From NCBI GenBank assembly GCA_947649215.1, contig CANSQW010000007.1, forward strand, positions 1 to 17,450: 17,450 nucleotides of DNA, given 5' to 3'. Positions 1 to 9,800 of this stretch are shown here, one piece after another. The notes beneath the pieces were generated by a model, which did no database searches, was not told the DNA's origin, and saw nothing but the letters and a program-made list of their open reading frames with translations. The DNA is from an uncultured bacterium. Its GTDB lineage: Bacteria; Actinomycetota; Coriobacteriia; Coriobacteriales; Eggerthellaceae. Numbering within the stretch: position 1 is the first letter of the stretch; every line of letters begins with the position of its first letter. Made by a program: the position numbers and the translations under genes.

Positions 1-249
1 CATGCGGTCGGTGCCGAAGCCGAGCACCTGGTACATCATGTCCACGGTGCCCGCCTCTGCGTCGGCGGCGTAGATGCCGAGGGGCCGGCGCAGGATGTGA
101 TCGTCCATGCCGGGGACGCGGACGTGGACGAACTGCCCCGGCCGCGCGGCGCCCGCGATGGCGGGGGCCTCCACGGTCATGAGCCAGATGCCGCGCCCGA
201 GCTCCTCGTTGACGAGGATGGGCGCCTTCTCGTTGCAAAGCGTTGTCAC
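1..249 (-). CDS. pyrK: Dihydroorotate dehydrogenase electron-transfer subunit PyrK, N-terminal part
   Basis: The first 83 codons are visible; the 3' part lies beyond the left edge. PyrK is the FAD and [2Fe-2S] subunit that passes electrons from dihydroorotate oxidation by its partner PyrD to NAD. The reading begins VTTLCNEKAP, has the beta-barrel stretch PGQFVHVRV at residues 38-46, and then HILRRPLGIY at 51-60, which corresponds to the flavin-binding RRPxS/G motif of the ferredoxin reductase fold. The C-terminal NAD-binding domain and cysteine cluster are not in view. The start is taken as GTG at 249-247 because AAGGA lies five bases upstream. It follows carB by 66 bp on the same strand, and its partner pyrD is expected just outside the window. 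Identification rests on the motif and on the carAB context. Confidence 0.85.
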   Translation of the reverse strand, partial: MTTLCNEKAPILVNEELGRGIWLMTVEAPAIAGAARPGQFVHVRVPGMDDHILRRPLGIYAADAEAGTVDMMYQVLGFGTDRM

Positions 250-315
250 GTCCGTCCTTTCCCGCCCGAAGGGGCGTTCATCGGTCTTGCGGCTTTTCGG
301 GAGCGCGCGGGGCGC

Positions 316-3549
<3,234 letters not shown>

Positions 3550-4914
3550 TTAGGCCACGCTCCCCTCTGCGGCGCCGGCGGCGTCCTCGGCGAAGCGCCA
3601 GCCGTTCAGGCGGTCCTTCGCGATGTCGATGTCCAGATAGTCCGCGCGACCGTCCATGAGGCGCGTGAAGGCGGTGAAGAGGTAGTGGGCGTCGGTGGGG
3701 CCCGGCGAGGCCTCGGGGTGGTACTGCACGCTGAAGGCGGGAATGTCCAGGCACGCGATGCCCTCGGCGGTGCCGTCGTTGAGGTTGACGTGGGTGAGCT
3801 GGATGCGGCCGAAGCGCTCGTTGGCGACGACGGGCGCGCACGCGGCCCGAGCCCAGAAGCGCAGGTCGTCCTCGTGGCCCCTGAAGCCGGCCGAGAGCTC
3901 GGGCACGAGCTCGCCGAGGGAGGGGAACACCAGGCCGAAGCCGTGGTTCTGCGCGGTGATCTCCACGCGCCCGGTGCGCAGGTTCATGACCGGCTGGTTG
4001 CCGCCGCGGTGGCCGAACTTGAGCTTCTCGATGGCGGCGCCGCAGGCCTTGGAGATCATCTGATGGCCCAGGCAGATGCCGAATACGGGCACGCGCCCGA
4101 GCAGCTGCTCCACCTGGCGGTAGGTGCCCTCCACCGCCTCCGGGTCGCCCGGGCCGTTGGAGAGGAACACGCCGTCGGGCTCCATGGCCAGCACGTCGGC
4201 GGCCGGGGTGTCCCAGGGCACGACGGTCACGTCGCAGCCCACGCGCACGAGGTTCTCGAGAATGGAGCGCTTGGCGCCGCAGTCGTAGGCCACCACGCGG
4301 TAGCGCGGCGCGTCCGCGTCGGCCAGGGCGAAGCGCTGGCTTTCGGGCAGGTCGGCGGCGGTGAAGGAGGCCGGCGCCTCGCGCGAGACCGTGGCGGCCA
4401 GGTTCACGCCGACGATGGACTCGCTCGCGCGCGCCTTGGCTATGAGGCTTTCCGGGTCGGCGTCGACGGTGGAGAGCACCGCGCGCTGGGCGCCGTGGTC
4501 GCGGATGTGGCGCACGAGGGCGCGCGTGTCGATGCCCTCGGCGGCCACGATGCCGTGCTGCTCGAGGAAGGCCGGCAGGCTCATCTCAGAGCGCCAGTTG
4601 GACGGCGTGGCGCACAGGTCGCGCACGACGAGGCCGCGCAGGGCGGGGCGCTCGGACTGGCAGTCGTCCAGGTTCACGCCGTAGTTGCCGATCTGCGGGT
4701 AGGTCATGGTGACGATCTGGCCGGCGTAGGAGGGGTCGGTGATCACCTCCAAGTAGCCCTCGAGCGACGTGTTGAAGCAGATCTCGCCGAAGACCTCGCC
4801 CTCGGCGCCTGCGGCGGTGCCCTCGAACACGGCGCCGTCCTCGAGCGCCAGCACGGCGCGGCCGCGCGCGGGCTTCGTCGTGGACGCCAGCAGCTTATCG
4901 GATATCTCGCTCAA
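3550..4914 (-). CDS. carA: Carbamoyl-phosphate synthase small (glutaminase) subunit CarA
   Basis: CarA hydrolyses glutamine and channels ammonia to CarB. The 454-residue product has an N-terminal CPSase-small domain (about 20-160, with GEICFNTSLEGYLEVITDPS) and a class I glutamine amidotransferase domain (about 205-420). The nucleophile Cys281 lies in GICLGHQ, and the His399/Glu401 pair lies in YHPEASPGP. It is longer than the roughly 380 residues usual in E. coli. There is a leader of about 20 residues before VLALEDG, and about 35 extra residues (about 335-370) sit between NHGFGLVF and THVNLNDGT inside the glutaminase domain. The start is TTG at 4914-4912, chosen because no in-frame ATG precedes the conserved domain and GAAGGG stands about eight bases upstream. 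It is the first gene of carA-carB-pyrK and lies about 90 bases beyond an attenuator. Confidence 0.96.
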   Translation of the reverse strand: MSEISDKLLASTTKPARGRAVLALEDGAVFEGTAAGAEGEVFGEICFNTSLEGYLEVITDPSYAGQIVTMTYPQIGNYGVNLDDCQSERPALRGLVVRDLCATPSNWRSEMSLPAFLEQHGIVAAEGIDTRALVRHIRDHGAQRAVLSTVDADPESLIAKARASESIVGVNLAATVSREAPASFTAADLPESQRFALADADAPRYRVVAYDCGAKRSILENLVRVGCDVTVVPWDTPAADVLAMEPDGVFLSNGPGDPEAVEGTYRQVEQLLGRVPVFGICLGHQMISKACGAAIEKLKFGHRGGNQPVMNLRTGRVEITAQNHGFGLVFPSLGELVPELSAGFRGHEDDLRFWARAACAPVVANERFGRIQLTHVNLNDGTAEGIACLDIPAFSVQYHPEASPGPTDAHYLFTAFTRLMDGRADYLDIDIAKDRLNGWRFAEDAAGAAEGSVA

Positions 4915-5003
4915 GCCTCTTTCCCTTCTCTCTCGGGCGACCGGCCCCTTCCCTCCCCCTCAGCTCCGCGTCCCGCGCGGGCCGCCCCGCGCGCCTGGGC
5001 GCG

Positions 5004-5030
5004 AAAACGCCCCCGTCACGGACGAGGGCG
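5004..5030 (-). terminator. Intrinsic terminator in the carA leader (attenuator)
   Basis: On the minus strand, CGCCCTCGTC (5030-5021) pairs with GACGGGGGCG (5017-5008) over ten bp, including one G-U pair, with the three-base loop CGT, and is followed at once by TTTT. It sits between the PyrR loop and the TTG start of carA. It is therefore an attenuator, not an end-of-gene terminator. The U tract is short, so termination may be partial. Confidence 0.8.
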
Positions 5031-5063
5031 CACTGGTGGTGGGGTTAGGTTGTGTGTCGCGCA

Positions 5064-5094
5064 CCTTGTCGGTCTCTCTGTACCGCCTTAAAGG
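5064..5094 (-). promoter_or_regulatory. PyrR-binding loop in the carA leader RNA
   Basis: The minus-strand RNA reads CCTTTAAGGCGGTACAGAGA followed by GACCGACAAGG. This matches the arrangement of the PyrR-binding loop known from Bacillus pyr leaders: UUUAA, then a stem bracketing CAGAGAG, then an AAGG tail. Here CGGT and ACCG close a hairpin around ACAGAGAG. A stretch of 23 bases from GCGGTAC to ACAAGG is identical in the pyrR leader at 13052-13083. PyrR with UMP or UTP should bind here and favour the downstream terminator. Confidence 0.88.
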
Positions 5095-5103
5095 CTGAGA
5101 GAC

Positions 5104-5109
5104 AGTATA
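5104..5109 (-). promoter_or_regulatory. Putative -10 element of the carA promoter
   Basis: TATACT on the minus strand lies ten bases before the start of the PyrR loop, so transcription would begin just upstream of the loop. No good -35 is seen at 17-18 bp (best is CTCATA). The homologous position before the pyrR loop has CATACT, which supports the call. Confidence 0.6.
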
Positions 5110-5141
5110 CGCCGTGGCGCCCCGATTATGAGCGGAAAACG

Positions 5142-5183
5142 CGGAATTACCCGCCGGGGGTGCAAGCGGCGCCGGCGGGTTCC
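5142..5183. repeat. GC-rich hairpin upstream of the car promoter
   Basis: CGGAA(TTA)CCCGCCGG pairs with CCGGCGGGTTCCG across a loop of about 14 bases, leaving a three-base bulge. On the minus strand it would follow the iron operon, but no U run comes directly after the stem. A weak or Rho-assisted terminator is possible; the function is unknown. Confidence 0.4.
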
Positions 5184-5281
5184 GCCGATCCTTGCCAGCG
5201 CGCGGAATCGGGCGGGTCGGAGGGGCGGCAGGCGGCTGCGAGGCCGCACGGTGGCCCGACGCACCGAATTCGAGCGCAAAG

Positions 5282-5443
5282 TGGCCAAAAAAGTCGACTT
5301 GACGACGGAATGGGCGCGAAGGCGGGCGCGTGACGCGGGAAGCGCCCGTGGCCGCCGAGCGCGACCTGGGGTTTTGCGCAAGGCGCCGCGGGCGGGGGCT
5401 CGCAGGGGGCCGGCTTTCGTCGTCAAGTCGACTTTTTTGGCCA
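5282..5443. repeat. 162-bp element with perfect 26-bp inverted ends bounded by TGGCCA
   Basis: The left end TGGCCAAAAAAGTCGACTTG plus ACGACG (5282-5307) is the exact reverse complement of the right end at 5418-5443. The 110 bp between the arms are GC-rich and hold no credible gene. Within the arm, AAGTCGACTT is itself a palindrome. The structure resembles a small non-autonomous element (MITE-like) or a long extragenic palindrome. A similarly sized element with TGGCCA at both ends but a different arm sequence lies at 9801-9953. No target duplication was identified. Confidence 0.75.
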
Positions 5444-5516
5444 GTTTAGGCCGCCGTTCTGCGCAAGGCGGCGCGCAGCTGGGTTGGGGGGCGCCGGCGC
5501 CAGAGCCGCGCCCGGC

Positions 5517-5582
5517 CGGACTGGGGCGCTCCCCCGCGGAAGTCCGCCCACGGGGGGGAGCGGACTGGGGCGCTTCCCCGCG
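5517..5582. repeat. Two 22-bp direct repeats with an intervening inverted repeat
   Basis: CGGACTGGGGCGCTCCCCCG at 5517-5536 (the repeat continues to 5538) recurs at 5561-5582 with one mismatch (C to T). Between them, AGTCCGC (5541-5547) is inverted as GCGGACT (5560-5566), so alternative hairpins can form. The block begins 4 bp past the stop of the ABC ATPase gene, where a terminator would be expected, but no T run follows on the minus strand. Confidence 0.6.
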
Positions 5583-5586
5583 CGCC

Positions 5587-6534
5587 CTACTCCCCCGCCA
5601 GGCGGTAGCTCACAAGGGAGGGACGGCCCGTCCAGGGGTCGGGCTCGATGAGCGCGTCGAGACCGAACACGTCGCGCAGCAGGGGGGCGGTCATCACCTC
5701 GTTCGGGGTGCCGGCGGCGCGCACGGTTCCGTCGCGCATCGCGATCATCCAATCGGCGAAGCGCGCGGCCAGGTTGAGCTCGTGGATGACGAGCGCGATG
5801 GTCTTGCCCTGCTCGCGGTTGAGGTCGCGCAGAAGCTCGAGCACCTCTAGCTGGTGGGCCATGTCGAGGTAGGTGGTGGGCTCGTCGAGCAGGATGAGGC
5901 CCGTGTCCTGCGCGAGCGCCATGGCTATCCAGGCGCGCTGGCGCTGGCCGCCGGAGAGCGCGTCGATGGCGCGGTCGGCGAAGGGGGTCAGGTGCGTGAG
6001 GCCGAGCGCCCAGTCGATGATGGCGCGGTCGTCGCGCGTGAGCCGGCCGAGGCCGCGCTGGTGCGGGTAGCGCCCGTAGGCCACGAGCTCGCCCACGGTG
6101 AGGCCGCCGGGGGCCTGGGGAGCCTGGGGCAGGAGCGCCATCTGGCGCGCCACCTCGGCGGTGGGCAGCTCGGCGATGGCGCGGCCGTTGAGGTAGACCG
6201 AGCCCGCGCGCAGGGGCATGGTGCGGGCGAGCGCCTTGAGCAGCGTCGACTTGCCGCAGCCGTTCGGGCCGATGACGACGGTCACGCGCCCGGCGGGCAC
6301 GGCCACGTCCATCGGCTCGATGATGACGCGCTCGCCGTAGCCCACCGAGATGCCCTCGCCGCGCAGGGCCGCCTCGGAGAAGCGGTCGCAGGAGCTGTCG
6401 CAGCCCTCGCAGAGGGCGGGCTCCTCCGCGCGGACGTCGGCGGACGCCGCGTCGAGCGCGCGCTCCTCGGGCGACTCCGCGCCCGCGAGCACGCCGGCGC
6501 GTGCCTCGGCCGCCTTCTCGGCTCTTCTCCTCAT
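5587..6534 (-). CDS. Iron-siderophore-type ABC transporter ATPase with cysteine-containing N-terminal extension
   Basis: This is the cytoplasmic ATPase that powers the FecCD-type permease pair encoded just upstream. The 315-residue protein has Walker A GPNGCGKST (89-97), the Q-loop near LLPQAP (134-139), signature LSGGQRQR (193-200), Walker B LILLDEPT (213-220) and the switch His251. FepC/FhuC-type ATPases usually run about 255-270 residues and start close to the GISVGYG strand. Here about 60 residues precede it, with a C-x2-C-x3-C cluster (Cys42, Cys45, Cys49). The ATG at 6534 is preceded by GAGGAG, and no internal Met lies before residue 75, so the extension looks genuine. It is the last gene of the operon, 13 bp after the permease. 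The chelate carried (ferric siderophore, haem or cobalamin) cannot be fixed from the ATPase. Confidence 0.93.
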   Translation of the reverse strand: MRRRAEKAAEARAGVLAGAESPEERALDAASADVRAEEPALCEGCDSSCDRFSEAALRGEGISVGYGERVIIEPMDVAVPAGRVTVVIGPNGCGKSTLLKALARTMPLRAGSVYLNGRAIAELPTAEVARQMALLPQAPQAPGGLTVGELVAYGRYPHQRGLGRLTRDDRAIIDWALGLTHLTPFADRAIDALSGGQRQRAWIAMALAQDTGLILLDEPTTYLDMAHQLEVLELLRDLNREQGKTIALVIHELNLAARFADWMIAMRDGTVRAAGTPNEVMTAPLLRDVFGLDALIEPDPWTGRPSLVSYRLAGE

Positions 6535-6547
6535 CGGCCTCTCCTCT

Positions 6548-7552
6548 CTACGACTTGGCCAGCAGGTACAGGAAGTACGGCGCGCCGATGACGGCGGCCA
6601 CGATGCCGACGGGGATCTCGTTGGGCATGAGCAGCGTGCGCGAGATGATGTCGGCCGCCAGCATGAGCACGGCGCCCACGAGCACCGTCGCGGGGATGAG
6701 CACGCGGAAGTTGGGCCCCACCAGGCGCCGCGCCAGATGCGGGCAGACGAGCCCCACGAAGGTGAGGCCGCCGCCGATGGCGCAGCAGAGCCCCGAGCAG
6801 CCGACGGCCACAGCGAGCAGGCCGGCGCTTGTCCGACGCACGTCGACGCCGAGGCCGGTGGCTGCCGCCTCGCCGAGCGCGAGCACGTTCAGGGTGCGCG
6901 CCGCAAAGAGCGCGATGGTGACGAGCACGGCCAGGCCCACGGCGAGCATGATGACGTTTGGCCAGGTGGCACCCCAGATGCTTCCGGCCAGCCAGTTCTG
7001 GACGAAGGCGTAGTCGCCATCCCCCATGCGCAGCATGAGCAGCGAGGTCACGCTGCCGAGCCCGGTGGCGAGCGCCACGCCGATGAGCAGCAGCCGCGCC
7101 GGCGAGGACGCGCCGCGCACGAGCGAGAGCCGCCAGCCGATAAGGGCCGTGGCAAGCGAGCCGGCGAAGGCGAGCACGGGCAGGGCCGCGCCGGAGGGCA
7201 TGAGCCCCTCGGGGACGAACACGATGAACGCGGCCACGAGCAGGCCCGCGCCGGCGTTGATGCCGAGCACGCCCGGGTCGGCCATGTCGTTGCGCGAGAC
7301 GCCCTGGAGCAGGCAGCCCGCCACGGCCAGCCCGATGCCCACGAGCATCGAGGCGAGCACACGCGGCAGGCGCAGCTCCACGAGGGTGTAGGCAAGCGAC
7401 TGCGGCGCCGTGCCGGCGATGACCTGCCCCAGCTCCTCAAGCGAGATGCTGCGGTAGCCGGCGTTCACGTCGGCCCAGAGCGCGCCTACGGCGAGGGCCG
7501 CGAGCACGATGAAGACGAGGGCGATCCGCCCCCTCCTGCGCACATCAGCCAA
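6548..7552 (-). CDS. FecCD/BtuC-family ABC permease, second subunit
   Basis: This membrane subunit of the iron-chelate importer has 334 residues and about ten hydrophobic segments. It carries family landmarks: GVSRNDMADPGVLGINAGAG in the middle of the N-terminal half, FVGLVCPHLARRLVG around the ATPase-coupling loop, and LMPNEIPVGIVAAVIGAPYF near the end. The start is taken as TTG at 7552-7550, because GGAGG lies six to seven bases upstream inside the end of the preceding gene. An in-frame GTG at 7543 is possible but too far from that site. The start overlaps the end of the first permease by 8 bp, implying coupling. It presumably pairs with that permease as a heterodimer, as in FepD/FepG or FecC/FecD. 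Sure of family, not of substrate. Confidence 0.93.
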   Translation of the reverse strand: MADVRRRGRIALVFIVLAALAVGALWADVNAGYRSISLEELGQVIAGTAPQSLAYTLVELRLPRVLASMLVGIGLAVAGCLLQGVSRNDMADPGVLGINAGAGLLVAAFIVFVPEGLMPSGAALPVLAFAGSLATALIGWRLSLVRGASSPARLLLIGVALATGLGSVTSLLMLRMGDGDYAFVQNWLAGSIWGATWPNVIMLAVGLAVLVTIALFAARTLNVLALGEAAATGLGVDVRRTSAGLLAVAVGCSGLCCAIGGGLTFVGLVCPHLARRLVGPNFRVLIPATVLVGAVLMLAADIISRTLLMPNEIPVGIVAAVIGAPYFLYLLAKS

Positions 7553-8543
7553 GGCCGGCCTCCTCCCTGCGGGCGCACCAGATGAAGAACGGCACGCCGA
7601 TGACGGCGAAGATGAGCCCGATGGGCACCTCGCCCGGCGCCGCGAGGGTGCGGGCGAGCACGTCGGCCACGAGCATGAAGAGCGCGCCGCCCACGATGGA
7701 CGCGGGGATGACGGCGCGGTAGTCGGCGCCCACGAGGCGCCGCATCACGTGGGGCACCATAAGGCCCACGAAAGCCACCGGGCCGGCAAGGGCCACGGCG
7801 GCGCCGGCCAGCACGAGCACGACGACCAGGCAGAGCGTGCGCGAGCGCGTCACCGGCACGCCGAGCCCGAGGGCCGCCTCCTCGCCGAGCGAGAGCACCG
7901 CCACGCGCCGAGAGAGCGCGCAGGCGGCGGCGAGGGCTGCCAGGATGAAGGGGGCGGTGAGCGCGAGCGACTCGGCGCGGATGCCGGCCACGCCGCCTGC
8001 CGTCCAGAACGTGAGGCTGTAGCCGATGTTGAAGAAGATGGCCACGCCCTGCGCGAGCGCCGTGAGGAACAGGCCCACCGCGCAGCCGGCCAGCACGAGG
8101 CGCACCGGATCGACATCACGGCGCCGGAAGCTCACCGCGCCGTAGACCACCGCCAGGGCGAGCGTCGCGCCGGCGAAGGAGCAGAGCACCACGCCCGAGA
8201 AGCTCATCCCGGGCAGGAGCGCCAGGCAGAGCGCCAGGGCGAAGGCGGCGCCGGCGTTGATGCCGAGGAGCCCCGAGTCAGCCAACGGGTTGCGGGTGAC
8301 GCCCTGCATGACGGCGCCGGCCACCGCGAAGGCCGCCCCCACGAGCACGCAGCCGAGGGTGCGCGGGCCGCGCAGCTCAAGCACGGCCACGTGCTGCTGG
8401 TCGGCCATGTCCGGGCTCAGGAGCGCGCCGATCACCTGGTCGGGCGGGATGGGGGTGCTGCCGAGGAACAGGGAGAGCCCGGCGGCCAGGACGACCGCCA
8501 AAGCTCCCCCTGCGAGGACGAGCGCTGTGCGTAGGCGCGGCAC
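7545..8543 (-). CDS. FecCD/BtuC-family ABC permease, first subunit
   Basis: This 332-residue polytopic membrane protein has a hydrophobic first segment after MPRLRTALVL and roughly ten membrane spans. Family motifs are GVTRNPLADSGLLGINAGAA, FVGLMVPHVMRRLVG (the PH..R coupling region), and APGEVPIGLIFAVIGVPFF at the C-terminus. Start codon is GTG at 8543-8541; the upstream ribosome site is weak (GGAG about ten bases away), but the gene follows the binding protein by only 19 bp. It is clearly paralogous to the next permease in the operon, with the same landmarks in the same order, as expected for a permease heterodimer. Translation of the downstream permease begins within its last codons. Confidence 0.94.
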   Translation of the reverse strand: MPRLRTALVLAGGALAVVLAAGLSLFLGSTPIPPDQVIGALLSPDMADQQHVAVLELRGPRTLGCVLVGAAFAVAGAVMQGVTRNPLADSGLLGINAGAAFALALCLALLPGMSFSGVVLCSFAGATLALAVVYGAVSFRRRDVDPVRLVLAGCAVGLFLTALAQGVAIFFNIGYSLTFWTAGGVAGIRAESLALTAPFILAALAAACALSRRVAVLSLGEEAALGLGVPVTRSRTLCLVVVLVLAGAAVALAGPVAFVGLMVPHVMRRLVGADYRAVIPASIVGGALFMLVADVLARTLAAPGEVPIGLIFAVIGVPFFIWCARREEAGLG

Positions 8544-8562
8544 GGACGAGCGCTCCGGGCGC

Positions 8563-9549
8563 CTAGGCCGCGTCGCCGGCGTGGGCGCGGAAGAAGTCGG
8601 TAAAGGCCTCCAGCTGGTTCGTCAGCGTGATGGGGTCGCGGTGCATGAAGGCCACCTGCTCGTAGGGCATCACGCGGTTGGCCTGCACGGCGGGCAGGTT
8701 CTGCCAGAGCTGCGAGCCGTCCACGTAGGCGCTGTCGGCGCCGTCGAGCACGCCGTAGCAGATGAAGTCGCCGGCATACTGCGGCAGGGCCTCCACCGAG
8801 ATGACCTCGTAGGCCTCATCGCCGTCCACCATCGGGCCCTGGATGGCCGCAGGCGCCTTGAGCCCCCACTTGTCGTAGAGGATCGATCCGCCGCGGGCGA
8901 AGTGGCTGCCCATGACGTAGATCTCCTGCGGCCATACCTCCATGATGGACACGGTGCGGTCGCCCACGATGCGGACCATCTCGTCCTTGACGGCGGCCAC
9001 GCGGTCGTTGAACTCGTTGATATAGGCGTCGGCGGCCTCCTCGCGGTTGACGAGCGAGGCGAGGTAGCGGAAGAGGTCCTCGTCGGAGCGCGTGCCGTCG
9101 GCGACGTAGACGGTGGGCGCGATCTTGGCGTATTTGTCATAGTCAGCCTCGGTGATGGTGATGATGAGGTCGGGCTGCTTCTCGGCGATCATCTCGAGCG
9201 AGGTCTCAGCCGATACGGTGTTGAGCGGCTCGATGCCGTCGCACAGCCCCGCGAGGAAGGGGTTGTTGAGCGCGTAAGGCGAGGCGATGACCGGCTTCAC
9301 GTCCACGGCCAAAAGCTCTCCCAGGTAGTAGTCGGAGACGATGACCTGGGGGTCGACGGGAATCTCCACCGGTCCTTTATCGGTATCGACGGTGCGCCTG
9401 GCGCCGGAGCCCTTGGCAGAGTCGCCCGCGTTGGCGCCGGCAGACGAGCCGGCGGACGCTCCCCCGCCCGCCGAGCAGCCAGCCAGGGGGACGGTGAGGG
9501 CCGCGGTCGCCATCAGCGCCGCGAAGGATCGACGGGTCATCGACTTCAT
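8563..9549 (-). CDS. Periplasmic-binding-fold lipoprotein for an iron-chelate ABC importer
   Basis: This 328-residue substrate-binding protein captures the chelate outside the membrane and hands it to the two permeases. The N-terminus carries TRRSF (residues 5-9), a hydrophobic stretch, then lipobox LAGC with Cys25 as the lipidated residue, followed by a Gly/Ser/Ala linker to about 50. The adjacent arginines in T-R-R-S-F fit a Tat signal, so export by Tat rather than Sec is possible. The body looks like a FhuD/FeuA-type TroA fold: IVSDYYLGELLAV near 70, KQPDLIITI in the first lobe, then a C-terminal lobe. The ATG at 9549 has AAAGGA five bases upstream; an alternative ATG at Met4 would leave the signal intact. 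It is first in the operon. Ligand unknown; iron-siderophore is inferred from the family of the partners. Confidence 0.9.
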   Translation of the reverse strand: MKSMTRRSFAALMATAALTVPLAGCSAGGGASAGSSAGANAGDSAKGSGARRTVDTDKGPVEIPVDPQVIVSDYYLGELLAVDVKPVIASPYALNNPFLAGLCDGIEPLNTVSAETSLEMIAEKQPDLIITITEADYDKYAKIAPTVYVADGTRSDEDLFRYLASLVNREEAADAYINEFNDRVAAVKDEMVRIVGDRTVSIMEVWPQEIYVMGSHFARGGSILYDKWGLKAPAAIQGPMVDGDEAYEVISVEALPQYAGDFICYGVLDGADSAYVDGSQLWQNLPAVQANRVMPYEQVAFMHRDPITLTNQLEAFTDFFRAHAGDAA

Positions 9550-9629
9550 GGTGTTCCTTTCGCTCGGGGCATCGCGCGCGGCCGGCGACCAGGTTCTGCG
9601 CCTGTCTCGCCCACCTACGGTGCGCCGCC

Positions 9630-9672
9630 TATATTGTTTACCAAATATAACTTATGGTGTCACAAATTATCC
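9630..9672 (-). promoter_or_regulatory. AT-rich promoter/operator island upstream of the iron-uptake operon
   Basis: TATATT and AATATA form inverted arms around the eight bases GTTTACCA (9630-9649), and TATATT or CAATAT on the minus strand could serve as a -10. No clear -35 was found. The palindrome is a reasonable operator for a metal-responsive regulator, but it does not match the Fur or the DtxR/IdeR consensus well, so the regulator is unassigned. It lies 80 bp upstream of the lipoprotein ATG. Confidence 0.45.
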
Positions 9673-9800
9673 GAGGTTTACTTTTCTTCACGAATCAGCC
9701 AAAACCCTCGGGACGAGCGCTATTGTACGGGCGCTTTCCCGGCCGTCGGGAACCTGTTAATCCCCCGGGGCGGAACCGTAGCGCGCTCGGGGGATGTTCT

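Larger units (their letters stand above)
4915..5586. other. 672-bp intergenic region between the iron ABC operon and carA
   Basis: No credible gene is seen here. From the carA side it holds the carA leader with attenuator and PyrR loop (about 4915-5096), the car promoter, a GC-rich hairpin (5142-5183), a 162-bp element with perfect 26-bp inverted ends (5282-5443), and two copies of a 22-bp direct repeat next to the end of the ABC ATPase gene. Open frames crossing it on either strand lack ribosome-binding sites and recognisable products. Confidence 0.7.

Noticed and set aside
263..276. CGCCC-GAAG-GGGCG hairpin between carB and pyrK
   Set aside because: Only five bp and no U run; too weak to call a terminator, and pyrK is expected to be co-transcribed with carB.
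5128..5850. A 240-codon plus-strand frame through the repeat region and into the ATPase gene
   Set aside because: Arg/Gly/Ala-rich, no ribosome site, crosses the 26-bp inverted repeats and runs antisense to the ATPase gene.
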